Shown: one piece after another, positions 52,433 through 61,478 of the stretch | How positions within the stretch are numbered: position 1 is the first letter of the stretch | How the letters are laid out: each line of letters opens with the position of its first letter | Assembly: GCF_008727875.1 (NCBI RefSeq) | Contig: NZ_VTWS01000006.1 | Span: forward strand, 558,001-622,000 | Origin: Larkinella humicola | GTDB lineage: Bacteria; Bacteroidota; Bacteroidia; Cytophagales; Spirosomataceae | Direction of reading: 5' to 3' | Length of the DNA: 64,000 nt | Notes under the pieces: model-generated | The model's database searches: none | Told to the model about the DNA's origin: nothing | What the model saw: only the letters and a program-made list of their open reading frames with translations | Translations under genes and position numbers: made by a program

Positions 52433-55264
52433 TTATTGAAATACGTACCAGGTTTGACTTTTTGCGGGAATGGTAACCCGAAGCGTCAGTTTGCTGCCAT
52501 CCAGCGGCTGACTCGCAAACGCGCCGTCCTGTTTGCTCACGGCAACCCGGTCTTTCAAACCCGTGTAGTATAAATCGACCGTCAGCGTTCTCGTAATCGG
52601 CTCATCCAGCGGATTGTACACCATCAGCAGACCTTTCTCTTTTCCGCCGGCATCGACGTGCAGAATGGCGTCGTAATCGCGTCCGTCTGGTCGGCGCAGG
52701 TGGATGAGGTCGGCGTCCAGAATGGGGCGGTGTTTCTTGTAAAAACCTACCCATTTTTTCACCACGGCTTTGGTTTCCGGCGCGTCGTACAACTGCGGTC
52801 CGCGGTAACAGGCCTGCACTCCCGCCCCGAACAGATTGGCCATCCGCTGCTCGTAATGCGGCAGATGGTCTTTCAGCGGTTCGATGGTAGCCGCCGGACC
52901 TCCGCCGTGGTATTCGACCAGCGGCACGAACATCCAGCCCATCGACGGCGTTTTTTCCCAGGTACCGTCGTAGATGTTCTGCCGTTCGATAATCTCCTGG
53001 TATTCACGGGGCAGCGACCAGTTCGTTTCGCGGTAGCCCATCGCAATCTTGTTGCTCCCCGCCAGAAAATACCAGTCGGGCACGTTCAGGTAAATGCCTT
53101 TCCCGCGACACCACTGGTAAAAATCACGGATTCGGGCAAACTGTTTCCACTGCGAATCTTCCAGACCCGCGTGGCCGGGGTGACTCGTGGAAGCGCAAAT
53201 GTCGCCCGGAAACGAACCGTCGTGTTCCAGGATGTCCATGCCGGTTTCTTTGTAAAAACGGTATAAATTTTCGAAATACCGCTGTCCCCAGCCACTTTCC
53301 AGACAGGGCGAATGACCGAAGATGGGACTCATGCCGGGTTTCGGCATCACCACGTCATTTTCTTGATCGATCGACCGGCTCGCCAGCAGGGAATACCCGC
53401 CAATGGCAATGCCTTTCGAAGCTGCGTAGTCTTTCAACGCCTTCATGCGCTGCCGGTTTTGCCGGGTCGAATCTTCGATGTTAAAACCGCTGCCGAACGT
53501 CAGAATGGCCATTTCGAAACCAGCTTCCGCGCACTGATCGACGGCTCTTTTCACGTCGGCATCAGCCGAACTGCGGATGTGCATCAGAATCGGATTTTCG
53601 GTCACCCAGGGCGCGATCGTGCGGTACATTTTCCGCTGCGCCAGCCCCCGGCGTTCCCGGTCCCCTGAGTCGTAAAGCAATTCCCAAAGCCGCATGCTTT
53701 CAAACGGCTGCCCCCGAACGATCGTCTGCCCAACGCCCTGCCGGGGCTGACAAACCAGCACCGAGGGTGTTTTGAGGTTGTAATTCACCTGCGTGCGGTA
53801 GGTCGCATCTTCCTGCCATTCGACGCAGGCATTTTCGGACGCGTTGGGCGCCATCGACTGGAACGCAAAATCGCTCTGGGCAAAAATCGGAGGCAATTCC
53901 CAGCGCCGTTTGGCTTCTACGGAGCTTTCGGCTTCGGTCACGGCCAGGTGTTCGGTTCGGAGATTGTTCAGCACAAAGCCTTCCGCCGATGCGGTTTCGA
54001 CCGTCACCCACTTACTGAGCAGCGGCAAACCGTCGTACAATTCGTAATGCACTTTCACGACCAAACCGTTCAGAAAATCCAGGTCAGCCCCCGGATTCTG
54101 CGGGCCACCGAGCAAGGTCAACTGCTCAATCCGGCAGCGGCCCGTCGATTTGGAAGCAGGCTGCTCCGAGGTAGTGCCTTTCTGATCGGTTTTTCCGACC
54201 CGGATGCCTTTCGGAACGGAGGCCAGGTCGAGCGTGCGAAGCGTTCTGTAGCCAATACCGTCTTCCGATACCGACAAAAGCACTTTGCCCAACGCCAGTT
54301 CGATGCGCAGATACCAGGATTTGGCCGGATCGAACCCCTCGAAAAACTCTCCCTGATCGCCATTTTGCAAACCAAACTGCTGGCTGCCTGGCGAGAGATA
54401 GAATTTCAACGGCGGCCGATCCGCAAACGTGAGCGCCACACCGGGCCCGTAATACACACTTTGATCCGTTCCCGAATTGAGTTTGCAAATCACCACGGCG
54501 GTTTTTTCGGGCAATGGTCGCTCCGCAAACAGGGTGCTGTTGGCCGGAATCTGAATTTCACCCGCTTTGCCTTCATTTGTAAACGACGCGGACTGATTGC
54601 CCGGCGACGCCACGATTTTCCAGTCGGGCGACAGACTCCGAAAACCGTCGTCCAGCAGTTTGATGCGCCGGTCATCGGACGTCAGGCGGTTTTGGTTGTT
54701 GCGAATGATGTCGTCCGTCGTTCCGTACGTAAACGTGACCTCCAGTCCTTTGGGGGGCCAGTCGGCTTTCTGCGTCGACCAGGCCGTCCGGCGGTTCCAC
54801 TCCATCCGTTTTTTTATCGGAGACACCTCATACGTCAGCAGTTTCAGGCTGTACGGATCGGCTTTCATGGTTTTGAGCCAGCCCGTCAGCAAGTAGTTCT
54901 GAATGGGCTGTCCGGTCAGCCCGCCCACTTTGATCTCGTGGCCGTTGATCCAGAGAATGGCTTCAGGCGATACCGACCGCAGCAGCGATTCTCCCGTCGT
55001 CAGGTTATCCAGACCGACCGAAGCGCCGTTGGATTCGACGGAAAAGGTTCGGGTAATGAGGCCGTTGCTCAGGGCCAGAAAGCCTTCTTTGGTTTGGTAA
55101 ACCGCCGATTTTTGGGCTGGCGCAGCCAGAAGCCAGTCGGTTTTGCTCCGCAGTTCTTCGCTGGAATACACCGGCAAACGGGCAATGGATTGGGCGTGAA
55201 GCGCAGAAACGACGCTCCACAGAAACGCGATGGACAGGAGGGGTCGGATAAGAAATGGGGTCAT
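52433..55264 (-). CDS. Large secreted alpha-galactosidase-like glycoside hydrolase
   Basis: 943 residues starting MTPFLIRPLLSIAFLWSVV with signal peptide to LHAQ. N-terminal beta-sandwich, an inserted lectin/concanavalin-like segment (about 225-370; LFAERPLPEKTAVVICKLN, IRIELALGKVLLSVSEDG) and a (beta/alpha)8 barrel from about 560 with FEMAILTFGSGFNIED, GYSLLASRSI, EHDGSFPGDICAS (Asp that could be the nucleophile) and a C-terminal beta domain (AILHVDAGGKEKGLLMVYNP). Architecture resembles GH36/GH27-like enzymes of the phylum annotated as alpha-galactosidases; the family assignment is from fold-level similarity only. Convergent with the PepSY gene, 12 bases apart. Confidence 0.65.
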   Translation of the reverse strand: MTPFLIRPLLSIAFLWSVVSALHAQSIARLPVYSSEELRSKTDWLLAAPAQKSAVYQTKEGFLALSNGLITRTFSVESNGASVGLDNLTTGESLLRSVSPEAILWINGHEIKVGGLTGQPIQNYLLTGWLKTMKADPYSLKLLTYEVSPIKKRMEWNRRTAWSTQKADWPPKGLEVTFTYGTTDDIIRNNQNRLTSDDRRIKLLDDGFRSLSPDWKIVASPGNQSASFTNEGKAGEIQIPANSTLFAERPLPEKTAVVICKLNSGTDQSVYYGPGVALTFADRPPLKFYLSPGSQQFGLQNGDQGEFFEGFDPAKSWYLRIELALGKVLLSVSEDGIGYRTLRTLDLASVPKGIRVGKTDQKGTTSEQPASKSTGRCRIEQLTLLGGPQNPGADLDFLNGLVVKVHYELYDGLPLLSKWVTVETASAEGFVLNNLRTEHLAVTEAESSVEAKRRWELPPIFAQSDFAFQSMAPNASENACVEWQEDATYRTQVNYNLKTPSVLVCQPRQGVGQTIVRGQPFESMRLWELLYDSGDRERRGLAQRKMYRTIAPWVTENPILMHIRSSADADVKRAVDQCAEAGFEMAILTFGSGFNIEDSTRQNRQRMKALKDYAASKGIAIGGYSLLASRSIDQENDVVMPKPGMSPIFGHSPCLESGWGQRYFENLYRFYKETGMDILEHDGSFPGDICASTSHPGHAGLEDSQWKQFARIRDFYQWCRGKGIYLNVPDWYFLAGSNKIAMGYRETNWSLPREYQEIIERQNIYDGTWEKTPSMGWMFVPLVEYHGGGPAATIEPLKDHLPHYEQRMANLFGAGVQACYRGPQLYDAPETKAVVKKWVGFYKKHRPILDADLIHLRRPDGRDYDAILHVDAGGKEKGLLMVYNPLDEPITRTLTVDLYYTGLKDRVAVSKQDGAFASQPLDGSKLTLRVTIPAKSQTWYVFQ

Positions 55265-55332
55265 GGAACTTGATGGGAAACAGTCGGTGGTGGGAACGTC
55301 TTTTCGGAAAATAAGCGAATTCCGGCCGCTTT

Positions 55333-55357
55333 CCCGATCCCATCGGGGCTTTTTTTT
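55333..55357 (+). terminator. Plus-strand intrinsic terminator ahead of wecB
   Basis: CCCGAT (55333-55338) pairs with ATCGGG (55342-55347) and is followed by GC and eight T. No plus-strand gene ends nearby, the upstream neighbour being on the minus strand, so it would act in the leader of wecB or on antisense transcription. Confidence 0.7.
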
Positions 55358-55515
55358 ATTTCCGGGCGGGCAGACGCTATAGATTGGCAAAATTACTACG
55401 AATGCTTTCTTTCCGCGCGCTGTACTTTGTCGTAAACCGAATCGCGGGCGGTTTTGTCGGTTCGCTTCGTACTGCTGCCCAACCCGTCGGCAGACCTGTT
55501 TTCTCCGTCTTCGCC

Positions 55516-56616
55516 ATGTCTAAACCAATCAAGATTCTGAACATTGTCGGTGCCCGGCCTAACTTCATGAAAGTGGCACCCCTCCACCGGGCCTTTCAAC
55601 ACTATCCGCAGGTTCGGTCGATCATCGTTCACACCGGCCAGCATTACGACGCCAAAATGAGCGATGTCTTCTTCAGCCAGTTGGAGCTTCCAAAACCCGA
55701 TTATTTTCTGGGCATTGGCGGAGGGTCGCACGCGCAGCAAACCGCCCGGATCATGCTGGAATTTGAAACCGTGATGGAAACCGAGCAGCCGGATCTGGTG
55801 CTGGTGGTGGGCGATGTCACCTCCACAATTGCCTGCGCGCTGGTGGCCGTCAAGATGCACGTTCCGGTGGTTCACGTAGAAGCGGGTTTGCGGAGCCAGG
55901 ACCGGCGCATGCCCGAGGAAATCAACCGCATCCTGACCGACAGCATTTCCGACCAGTTGTTCATCACCGAGCAGGCCGGTCTCGACAACTTAAAACACGA
56001 AGGGGTCTGTAACGAAAAAGTGCATTTTGTGGGCAACGTCATGATCGACTCCCTGATGCATTACCGCCAGAAAGCCGCCGAAACCAAAACCGTCGAGAAG
56101 CTCGGATTAAAGCCGCAGGAGTACGTTCTGATGACGATGCACCGCCCCGCCAATGTCGACATGGAAGCCGGTTTACGGAGCATCCTGCAAATCATCGAAG
56201 ACACTACTCCCTACAAAAAAGTCCTGTTTCCCATTCACCCGCGGACGTTCCACAATATTGAAAAATTCGGCCTCTCATCCCGGCTTTCCGCCATTGCCAA
56301 CCTGATGTTGATGGAACCGCAGGGGTATCTGGAATTTCTGAACCTGATGGAACACGCGGCCCTGATCGTAACGGATTCGGGCGGTATACAGGAAGAAACG
56401 ACCTACCTGCAGGTTCCCTGCCTAACCTTCCGCGACAGCACCGAACGACCCGTGACCGTCGAACTCGGCACCAACCAGTTGCTGGCCGATCTGAACCCGG
56501 AAACCGTTCACGGCAAAGTACTGGAGATTCTGGAAGGCCGTTCCAAAAAAGGGACGATTCCCCCGCTCTGGGATGGAAAAGCCGCCCACCGAATCGCCGA
56601 GATTCTGTTTGCCTGA
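55516..56616 (+). CDS. wecB: UDP-N-acetylglucosamine 2-epimerase (non-hydrolysing)
   Basis: 366 residues from MSKPIKILNIVGARPNFMK; the 44-residue longer frame is not conserved-like. Motifs: GARPNFMKVAP, HTGQHYDAKMSD, HVEAGLRSQDRRMPEEINR with the catalytic acidic residues, TMHRPANVD and VTDSGGIQEE. It interconverts UDP-GlcNAc and UDP-ManNAc for cell-surface polysaccharides. It is the first gene of the exopolysaccharide region; hairpin G follows its stop. Confidence 0.96.
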   Translation: MSKPIKILNIVGARPNFMKVAPLHRAFQHYPQVRSIIVHTGQHYDAKMSDVFFSQLELPKPDYFLGIGGGSHAQQTARIMLEFETVMETEQPDLVLVVGDVTSTIACALVAVKMHVPVVHVEAGLRSQDRRMPEEINRILTDSISDQLFITEQAGLDNLKHEGVCNEKVHFVGNVMIDSLMHYRQKAAETKTVEKLGLKPQEYVLMTMHRPANVDMEAGLRSILQIIEDTTPYKKVLFPIHPRTFHNIEKFGLSSRLSAIANLMLMEPQGYLEFLNLMEHAALIVTDSGGIQEETTYLQVPCLTFRDSTERPVTVELGTNQLLADLNPETVHGKVLEILEGRSKKGTIPPLWDGKAAHRIAEILFA

Positions 56617-56621
56617 TTGAA

Positions 56622-56718
56622 GGAATGATAACTGTAAAATGGCGAATGATGAATGTAAAAGTGCCGGGCTGGCGACTCCTTTTACATTCATCATTCGCCA
56701 TTTTACAGTTATCATTCC
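56622..56718. repeat. Word-repeat hairpin G, perfect 40-bp arms
   Basis: Arms 56622-56661 and 56679-56718 are exact reverse complements with a 17-base loop. The arm is built of GAATGATAA / GTAAAATGG / GAATGATGAATGTAAAAG words and ends in the same GAATGTAAAAG as hairpin A. It starts five bases after wecB and could be its terminator, though no U-tract follows. Confidence 0.95.
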
Positions 56719-56766
56719 CTTTTCGCGGTAGCGCATCAGACCTAAAACCCGGACAGTCGGTCAAGC

Positions 56767-56870
56767 AAAAAAACAAACCCGGCCCTAACAGGCCGGGTTG
56801 TTCCACGTTTCAAAGAGTTACCCTACCTCCATAGGATAACGCTGCAAGCTAGCCGGTTTCTTCCCCGTGG
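56767..56870 (-). ncRNA. Candidate structured small RNA, about 104 nt
   Basis: Read on the minus strand: 5' closing stem CCACG (complement of 56866-56870) pairs with CGTGG (56803-56807); inside is a 9-bp hairpin GTTATCCTA-TGGAGG-TAGGGTAAC (56817-56840, one G-U pair); then a strong 9-bp terminator stem AACCCGGCC/GGCCGGGTT (56776-56799) with a U run (56767-56773). A promoter is in the right place upstream. No protein frame fits. I cannot match it to a known RNA family. Confidence 0.55.
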
Positions 56871-56871
56871 A

Positions 56872-56901
56872 CTATAGTAAATTTTCTATTTTACAGACAA
56901 A
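56872..56901 (-). promoter_or_regulatory. Promoter of the candidate small RNA
   Basis: Minus strand TTTG (56898-56901) and TACTATAG (56872-56879) separated by 18 bases, resembling TTTG / TAnnTTTG with two mismatches. Transcription would start almost exactly at the closing stem of the RNA. Confidence 0.4.
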
Positions 56902-56941
56902 TCAACATTCGTTCGTTTAGTCGGATCACCCCTCCTATTGG

Positions 56942-56963
56942 CATTGGGCTAGTTTTCTACACA
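56942..56963 (+). repeat. 22-bp direct repeat, copy 1
   Basis: CATTGGGCTAGTTTTCTACA plus CA, repeated at 57885-57906 with one mismatch. It lies 140 bases upstream of the methyltransferase start. Confidence 0.85.
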
Positions 56964-57102
56964 AAGCACTTTTAAAACCATTTTACTTACCACATAAAGT
57001 AGTTAAACGAAGTTCGATCTCTACCTTTAAAAGGTATATAAAGTCATTTTTTGTACCACGTTTGCAAAGAAAAAAGGCAGAAAACGTATAGCCCACAGAA
57101 AC

Positions 57103-57801
57103 ATGATTGAGACAATTTATACAGAAGAAAATGGAGAATATCTGCAAAAAAACCCAACCTGGCACGTTGAGGATTCGCCCTGGAAAGCAGAGCAATTACT
57201 CAAAATAATAAATGCAAACCACCTTCAGCCAAACTCAATTGCCGAAGTGGGCTGTGGGGCTGGCGAAATACTAAATCAGTTGTATTTATCGATGCCCGGC
57301 GATGTCCTTTTCACCGGGTACGACATTTCAGTTGATGCCATCAACCTTGCCAAACACCGAAAAAAAGAACGGTTGGTGTTTAAGCATGAAAACTTTCTGG
57401 ACACAAATACGCAGTATGACTTATTAATTATGATGGATGTTTTTGAGCATGTCAATGATTATTTAGGCTTTTTAAAACAGTGTAAAAACCGGGCAAAACA
57501 CACCATTTTCCACATTCCGCTGGATCTTTCGGTTAGCGCAATTATGAGAAATAAATTAATAGATGGGAGAAAATCGGTCGGTCATCTGCATTATTTCATG
57601 AAAGAAACGGCTCTTGCCACCCTGGTTGATTCGGGGTATGACGTTATCGATTTCTTTTATACAACCGGCTCACTGGATTTACCCCTGAAGAACTTTCGAT
57701 CAAAGCTTGCGGTCCTTCCCCGAAGACTATTGTATACGATCAATCAGGACATGGCCGCAAAATTAGTCGGTGGTTTTTCGTTATTAGTACTGACCAAATA
57801 A
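57103..57801 (+). CDS. Class I SAM-dependent methyltransferase
   Basis: 232 residues. SAM-binding motif I VGCGAGEIL near residue 50, motif II acidic loop FTGYDISVDA near 70 and motif IV MMDVFEHVNDYLG near 112. The type occurs in surface-polysaccharide clusters and often methylates sugars or acts in biosynthesis of glycan caps. The gene is markedly AT-richer than wecB before it and the exporter after it, and is flanked by a 22-bp direct repeat; both point to a separately acquired unit. Substrate unknown. Confidence 0.85.
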   Translation: MIETIYTEENGEYLQKNPTWHVEDSPWKAEQLLKIINANHLQPNSIAEVGCGAGEILNQLYLSMPGDVLFTGYDISVDAINLAKHRKKERLVFKHENFLDTNTQYDLLIMMDVFEHVNDYLGFLKQCKNRAKHTIFHIPLDLSVSAIMRNKLIDGRKSVGHLHYFMKETALATLVDSGYDVIDFFYTTGSLDLPLKNFRSKLAVLPRRLLYTINQDMAAKLVGGFSLLVLTK

Positions 57802-57884
57802 AACCGGCCGTACCTGCATCCGCTGGTCTTCCAGGCGATGTAGCGAAGCCAATTACCAGTCGTTCCGGCGCTACGTCGAACGGA

Positions 57885-57906
57885 CATTTGGCTAGTTTTC
57901 TACACA
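57885..57906 (+). repeat. 22-bp direct repeat, copy 2
   Basis: CATTTGGCTAGTTTTCTACA plus CA, one mismatch from 56942-56963. It lies 86 bases upstream of the polysaccharide exporter start. A short imperfect inverted repeat (CGATGTAGCG / CGCTACGTCG, about 57837-57878) precedes it. Confidence 0.85.
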
Positions 57907-57991
57907 GCTCCCCTCCCCCGTCCACCTATATTTACAATACAGAGCCCGGGTAGGTTTCCCAGTCGGCTCCATCTATCTAGCTCACTACGCC

Positions 57992-60370
57992 GTGGTTTTT
58001 TGGGGATTAACAGGTCGAATACCGTTTAATTGGCTACTTTGTCTGGCCGTCATTACTGGTCTGGGAATCCTGTCGCCATCGGTTGCACAGAAAGTGTCCG
58101 ATTTGACCGACGAACAAATCCAGCAATTTATTCAGCAGGCCAAATCAAGCGGACTTTCCGAATCACAGATTGAACAGCTTGCTTTGTCGAGAGGCTTTAC
58201 GCAGGCTGATATTACGGCAGTACGCCAGCGGATCGGCAATGCGGCCCTTAAAACACCAACGGAACCGGTTCGGGCCCCAGACGCATCCGATCGCATCCAA
58301 TCGCCCGAATCGCCCATTCCGCTGCCGACAGACAACCCGACACCGCCCGCTCAATCCACTGCGAAGTCTCCCGATGCGCGGGATACCCCGCCGGTTTTTG
58401 GCGCTTCTTTATTCAGCAACACAAACCTGACCTTCGAGCCGAATCTCCGAATTCCTACGCCCAAAAATTATCAGCTCGGCCCGGACGATGAACTGATCGT
58501 GGATATTTATGGGAATGCCCAGCAAACCTATCGGGCCAAAATAAACCCGGAAGGCACCATCCGGCTGGAAAATCTAAGTCCCATTTACGTCAGTGGTTTA
58601 ACCGTTGAGCAGGCTGAACAACGGATTGTTGGGCGATTGCGCCAATTATACATGGGCTTGAATACGGCCGGGAGCGGTGTTCAGGCGCAGGTTTCGCTGG
58701 GGAACATCCGGAGCATCAAAATAACGCTGATCGGTCAGGTCGTGAAACCGGGAACCTATACGCTATCGTCTCTGGGGACGGTTTTTAATGCCCTCTACGC
58801 GGCCGGGGGACCCGATCCGGACCGGGGCTCCTTCCGTGACATCCGCGTATACCGGGCCAACCGGCAGATTCGAACCCTGGATGTGTACGATTTCCTGCTC
58901 GGGGCCGACCAAAAAGACAACATCCGTTTGCAGGATCAGGACATCGTTTATGTCAACCACTACGACACGCGGGTGGAACTGAATGGCGAAGTGAAACAGC
59001 CTGGTATTTACGAAGTCAAAAAGGGTGAAGTATTGAAAACCGTACTGGCCTTTGCCGGCGGTTTCACCGATCGGGCGTATACGGCTTCGCTGACATTACG
59101 CCGAAATACGGATAAAGAACTGGAAATTGGAACCATCCCCGCCCTTAAAATCGATGCTTTTGTGCCCCAGCGCGGAGACCATTACGTAGTAGGCAGCATT
59201 ACCGAACGCTACAGCAACCGGGTAACGATCCATGGCGCCGTGTTTCGCCCCGGCACTTACGCCCTGCAAAACAGCCCTACGCTCAAGCAGCTCATTGCCG
59301 CTGCCGAAGGCTTGCGGGAAGACGCTTTTATGAATCGCGTCACCCTTCGCCGGCTGCGGACCAATCTCGATCCGGAATTGATTTCGGTTGACCTGGGCAA
59401 AGTGATGCGGGGCGAACTAGCCGACTTCCCGTTGCAGCGTGAAGATGAAATTACGGTTCTGGCCTACGGCGACCTGCGCGAAAAACGAACCGTCACGCTG
59501 CAGGGTGCCGTCAATAAACCCGGTTTATTCGATTACGCCGACAGCATGAGCGTTGCCAGCCTGATTGTGCTGGCAGGCGGTTTTACGGAAGGAGCGACAG
59601 CCTCGCGGATCGAAATAGCCCGCCGTCTGCGAAACGACACAACTGGTTTACCAGACAATCAAAATATCCGGATTTTTCAATTTAACCTGGATGAAAACCT
59701 TCGGCTCACCGATGCCGACGCCCGTTTCAGCCTCCACCCCTTCGATCAGGTCTTTATCCGTACCTCTCCGCGCTACGAAACGCAGAAAATGGTCACCATC
59801 ACGGGCGAAGTTCGCTATCCCGGACGGTATGCCATCCGGGATAAATCGGAACGGATTTCGGATTTGATTGGCCGGGCCGGCGGGTTACAACCGGAAGCCT
59901 TTTTAAACGCGGCCCGATTTGTCCGGCAAGGCGAAATTATATCCATCAACATCCGCGAAATTTTGCAAAAACCAACCAAAAGCGGCAACCTGCTGCTGTT
60001 AACCGGAGATTCCATCACCATTCCCCGAAAGGTCGAGTTAGTTCGGATCCGGGGCGAGGTGTTGAATCAATCGACCGTCGATTATAATTCCACGAAATCA
60101 TTTCGATCCTATATCGATGAATCCGGTGGTTTTACCTCAAATGCGCAACGGCGAAAAGCCTACGTCGTGTATGCCAACGGGCAAATTCAGCGCACCAAGC
60201 GGTTTCTGCTCTTTCGGTCTTTCCCCACTCCGGAACCGGGCATGGACTTGGTAGTGCCAGCCAAACCCAAACGGGAAGAGAATAAATTGTCGGCCCCTGA
60301 ACGCATTGCGGTGATGACCGGAATTACGTCATTAGCGGCTGTGGTCCTGACGGTTATCCGACTATTTTGA
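57992..60370 (+). CDS. Wza-like polysaccharide export protein with multiple SLBB domains
   Basis: 792 residues from a GTG start that gives a signal peptide (FNWLLCLAVITGLGILSPSVAQ); no in-frame ATG exists near. An N-terminal helical stretch (about 30-70) precedes the Poly_export domain (about 160-250; YQLGPDDELIVDIYGNAQ) and then five or six SLBB domains (VELNGEVKQPGIYEVKKGE; VTLQGAVNKPGLFDY; VTITGEVRYPGRYAI and others). A C-terminal TM helix (GITSLAAVVLTVIRLF) is present. It forms the outer-membrane export channel for exopolysaccharide. Its stop overlaps the next start by one base. Confidence 0.93.
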   Translation: MVFWGLTGRIPFNWLLCLAVITGLGILSPSVAQKVSDLTDEQIQQFIQQAKSSGLSESQIEQLALSRGFTQADITAVRQRIGNAALKTPTEPVRAPDASDRIQSPESPIPLPTDNPTPPAQSTAKSPDARDTPPVFGASLFSNTNLTFEPNLRIPTPKNYQLGPDDELIVDIYGNAQQTYRAKINPEGTIRLENLSPIYVSGLTVEQAEQRIVGRLRQLYMGLNTAGSGVQAQVSLGNIRSIKITLIGQVVKPGTYTLSSLGTVFNALYAAGGPDPDRGSFRDIRVYRANRQIRTLDVYDFLLGADQKDNIRLQDQDIVYVNHYDTRVELNGEVKQPGIYEVKKGEVLKTVLAFAGGFTDRAYTASLTLRRNTDKELEIGTIPALKIDAFVPQRGDHYVVGSITERYSNRVTIHGAVFRPGTYALQNSPTLKQLIAAAEGLREDAFMNRVTLRRLRTNLDPELISVDLGKVMRGELADFPLQREDEITVLAYGDLREKRTVTLQGAVNKPGLFDYADSMSVASLIVLAGGFTEGATASRIEIARRLRNDTTGLPDNQNIRIFQFNLDENLRLTDADARFSLHPFDQVFIRTSPRYETQKMVTITGEVRYPGRYAIRDKSERISDLIGRAGGLQPEAFLNAARFVRQGEIISINIREILQKPTKSGNLLLLTGDSITIPRKVELVRIRGEVLNQSTVDYNSTKSFRSYIDESGGFTSNAQRRKAYVVYANGQIQRTKRFLLFRSFPTPEPGMDLVVPAKPKREENKLSAPERIAVMTGITSLAAVVLTVIRLF

Positions 60371-61473
60371 TGAAAGGCGAAGCCATCATACCCACCGCCA
60401 ATCACGTTGTGGCGCAGCCCGTTCGGGAAAGCTACTGGTTAGGCTTATCGCCGGGACGGCTGGTCAAACTGCTTTGGAAAAGACGGGTTCGACTCCTGTT
60501 GATCACGGCTTTTTTTTCAATAACCGGCATTATCGTGTCTTTCCTGCAACGACCGGAATACATCTCTGAAGCCCGGATCATGCCGGAAATCAGCCAGGGT
60601 TCCGGCGACTTGATTAAAAGACTGGCGACCGTGGCCGGGTTTGCCGGGCTGGAGCTGGGCGAAACCGGGAGCGTCGATGCGGTCAGACCCGATCTCTATC
60701 CCAAGGTTTTGCAAAGTACGCCTTTCGTGCTGGCCTTGATGAACAAACGGGTGCCGACCCAAGACGGGGGGCAGACGAGTGTGGCCGCCATGCTGTCTGA
60801 AACCGATTCCTGGTTCGAAAAAAAGTGGTTTTCATTCGATAAAAAAGCTGACAACTTCCGGGCCAACGTGAGTCCCCATACGATCCGGCTTACCCAGGAC
60901 CAACAGGATTTACTCGAAGATATTCAACAGCGGGTTTCGGCGCAAATGGACACCCGCTCCGGGGTTATTACGGTTTCTGCCCAAATGCCGGATCCCGTCG
61001 CGGTAGCCGCTGTTACGCAAATAACCCTGGATTATTTGACCCGGTATGTGAGCAATTACCGAACAGAGAAAGTCCGGCGTGACCTGGAATTTTACACCAA
61101 TCGGGTGAAAGAAGCCAAACGACGGTTCGAGCGTGCCCAGTACAGCATGTTTCACTACACGGACCAGCATAAGTACATGGTGGTTCAGACAGCGACCATG
61201 GAAAAGCAACGGATCGAAGCGGAATTGACCATTGCCCAAGCGGTTTATACCGAACTGGCCAAGCAGTTCGAGCAGGCCAAAATCAAAGTACAGGAACAGA
61301 CACCGGTTTTTAAAGTACTCGAACCGGCCACCATTCCTTTGAAGCGATCATCACCCCGGCGCACGAATCTGGTACTCCTCTTTACGTTGACAGGCCTGGT
61401 TTTGGGCGGCCTGTCCTGTACGGCGGTTGACCTCGATGCGTGGGGCCACCTGCGCCGGAGTCTGAGCGATTGA
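60370..61473 (+). CDS. Wzz-type polysaccharide chain-length/co-polymerase protein
   Basis: 367 residues. TM1 about 40-60 (LLLITAFFSITGIIVSFL), a long periplasmic helical domain with a coiled coil (about 240-310; TNRVKEAKRRFERAQYSMF), the P-x2-P-x4 type motif PATIPLKRSSPRR before TM2 (NLVLLFTLTGLVLGGLSC). No C-terminal tyrosine kinase domain is present. It controls glycan length with the exporter and polymerase of the same operon. Confidence 0.92.
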   Translation: MKGEAIIPTANHVVAQPVRESYWLGLSPGRLVKLLWKRRVRLLLITAFFSITGIIVSFLQRPEYISEARIMPEISQGSGDLIKRLATVAGFAGLELGETGSVDAVRPDLYPKVLQSTPFVLALMNKRVPTQDGGQTSVAAMLSETDSWFEKKWFSFDKKADNFRANVSPHTIRLTQDQQDLLEDIQQRVSAQMDTRSGVITVSAQMPDPVAVAAVTQITLDYLTRYVSNYRTEKVRRDLEFYTNRVKEAKRRFERAQYSMFHYTDQHKYMVVQTATMEKQRIEAELTIAQAVYTELAKQFEQAKIKVQEQTPVFKVLEPATIPLKRSSPRRTNLVLLFTLTGLVLGGLSCTAVDLDAWGHLRRSLSD

Positions 61474-61478
61474 CCGGC

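Noticed and set aside
53948-55273. 441-codon plus-strand frame under the alpha-galactosidase-like gene
   Set aside because: Composition is Arg/Gln/Gly-rich shadow coding with no family features.
56983-57195. Minus-strand 70-codon frame near the methyltransferase start, possible owner of the 56.77 kb terminator
   Set aside because: It overlaps the methyltransferase in antisense, ends well before the terminator and shows no protein-like features.
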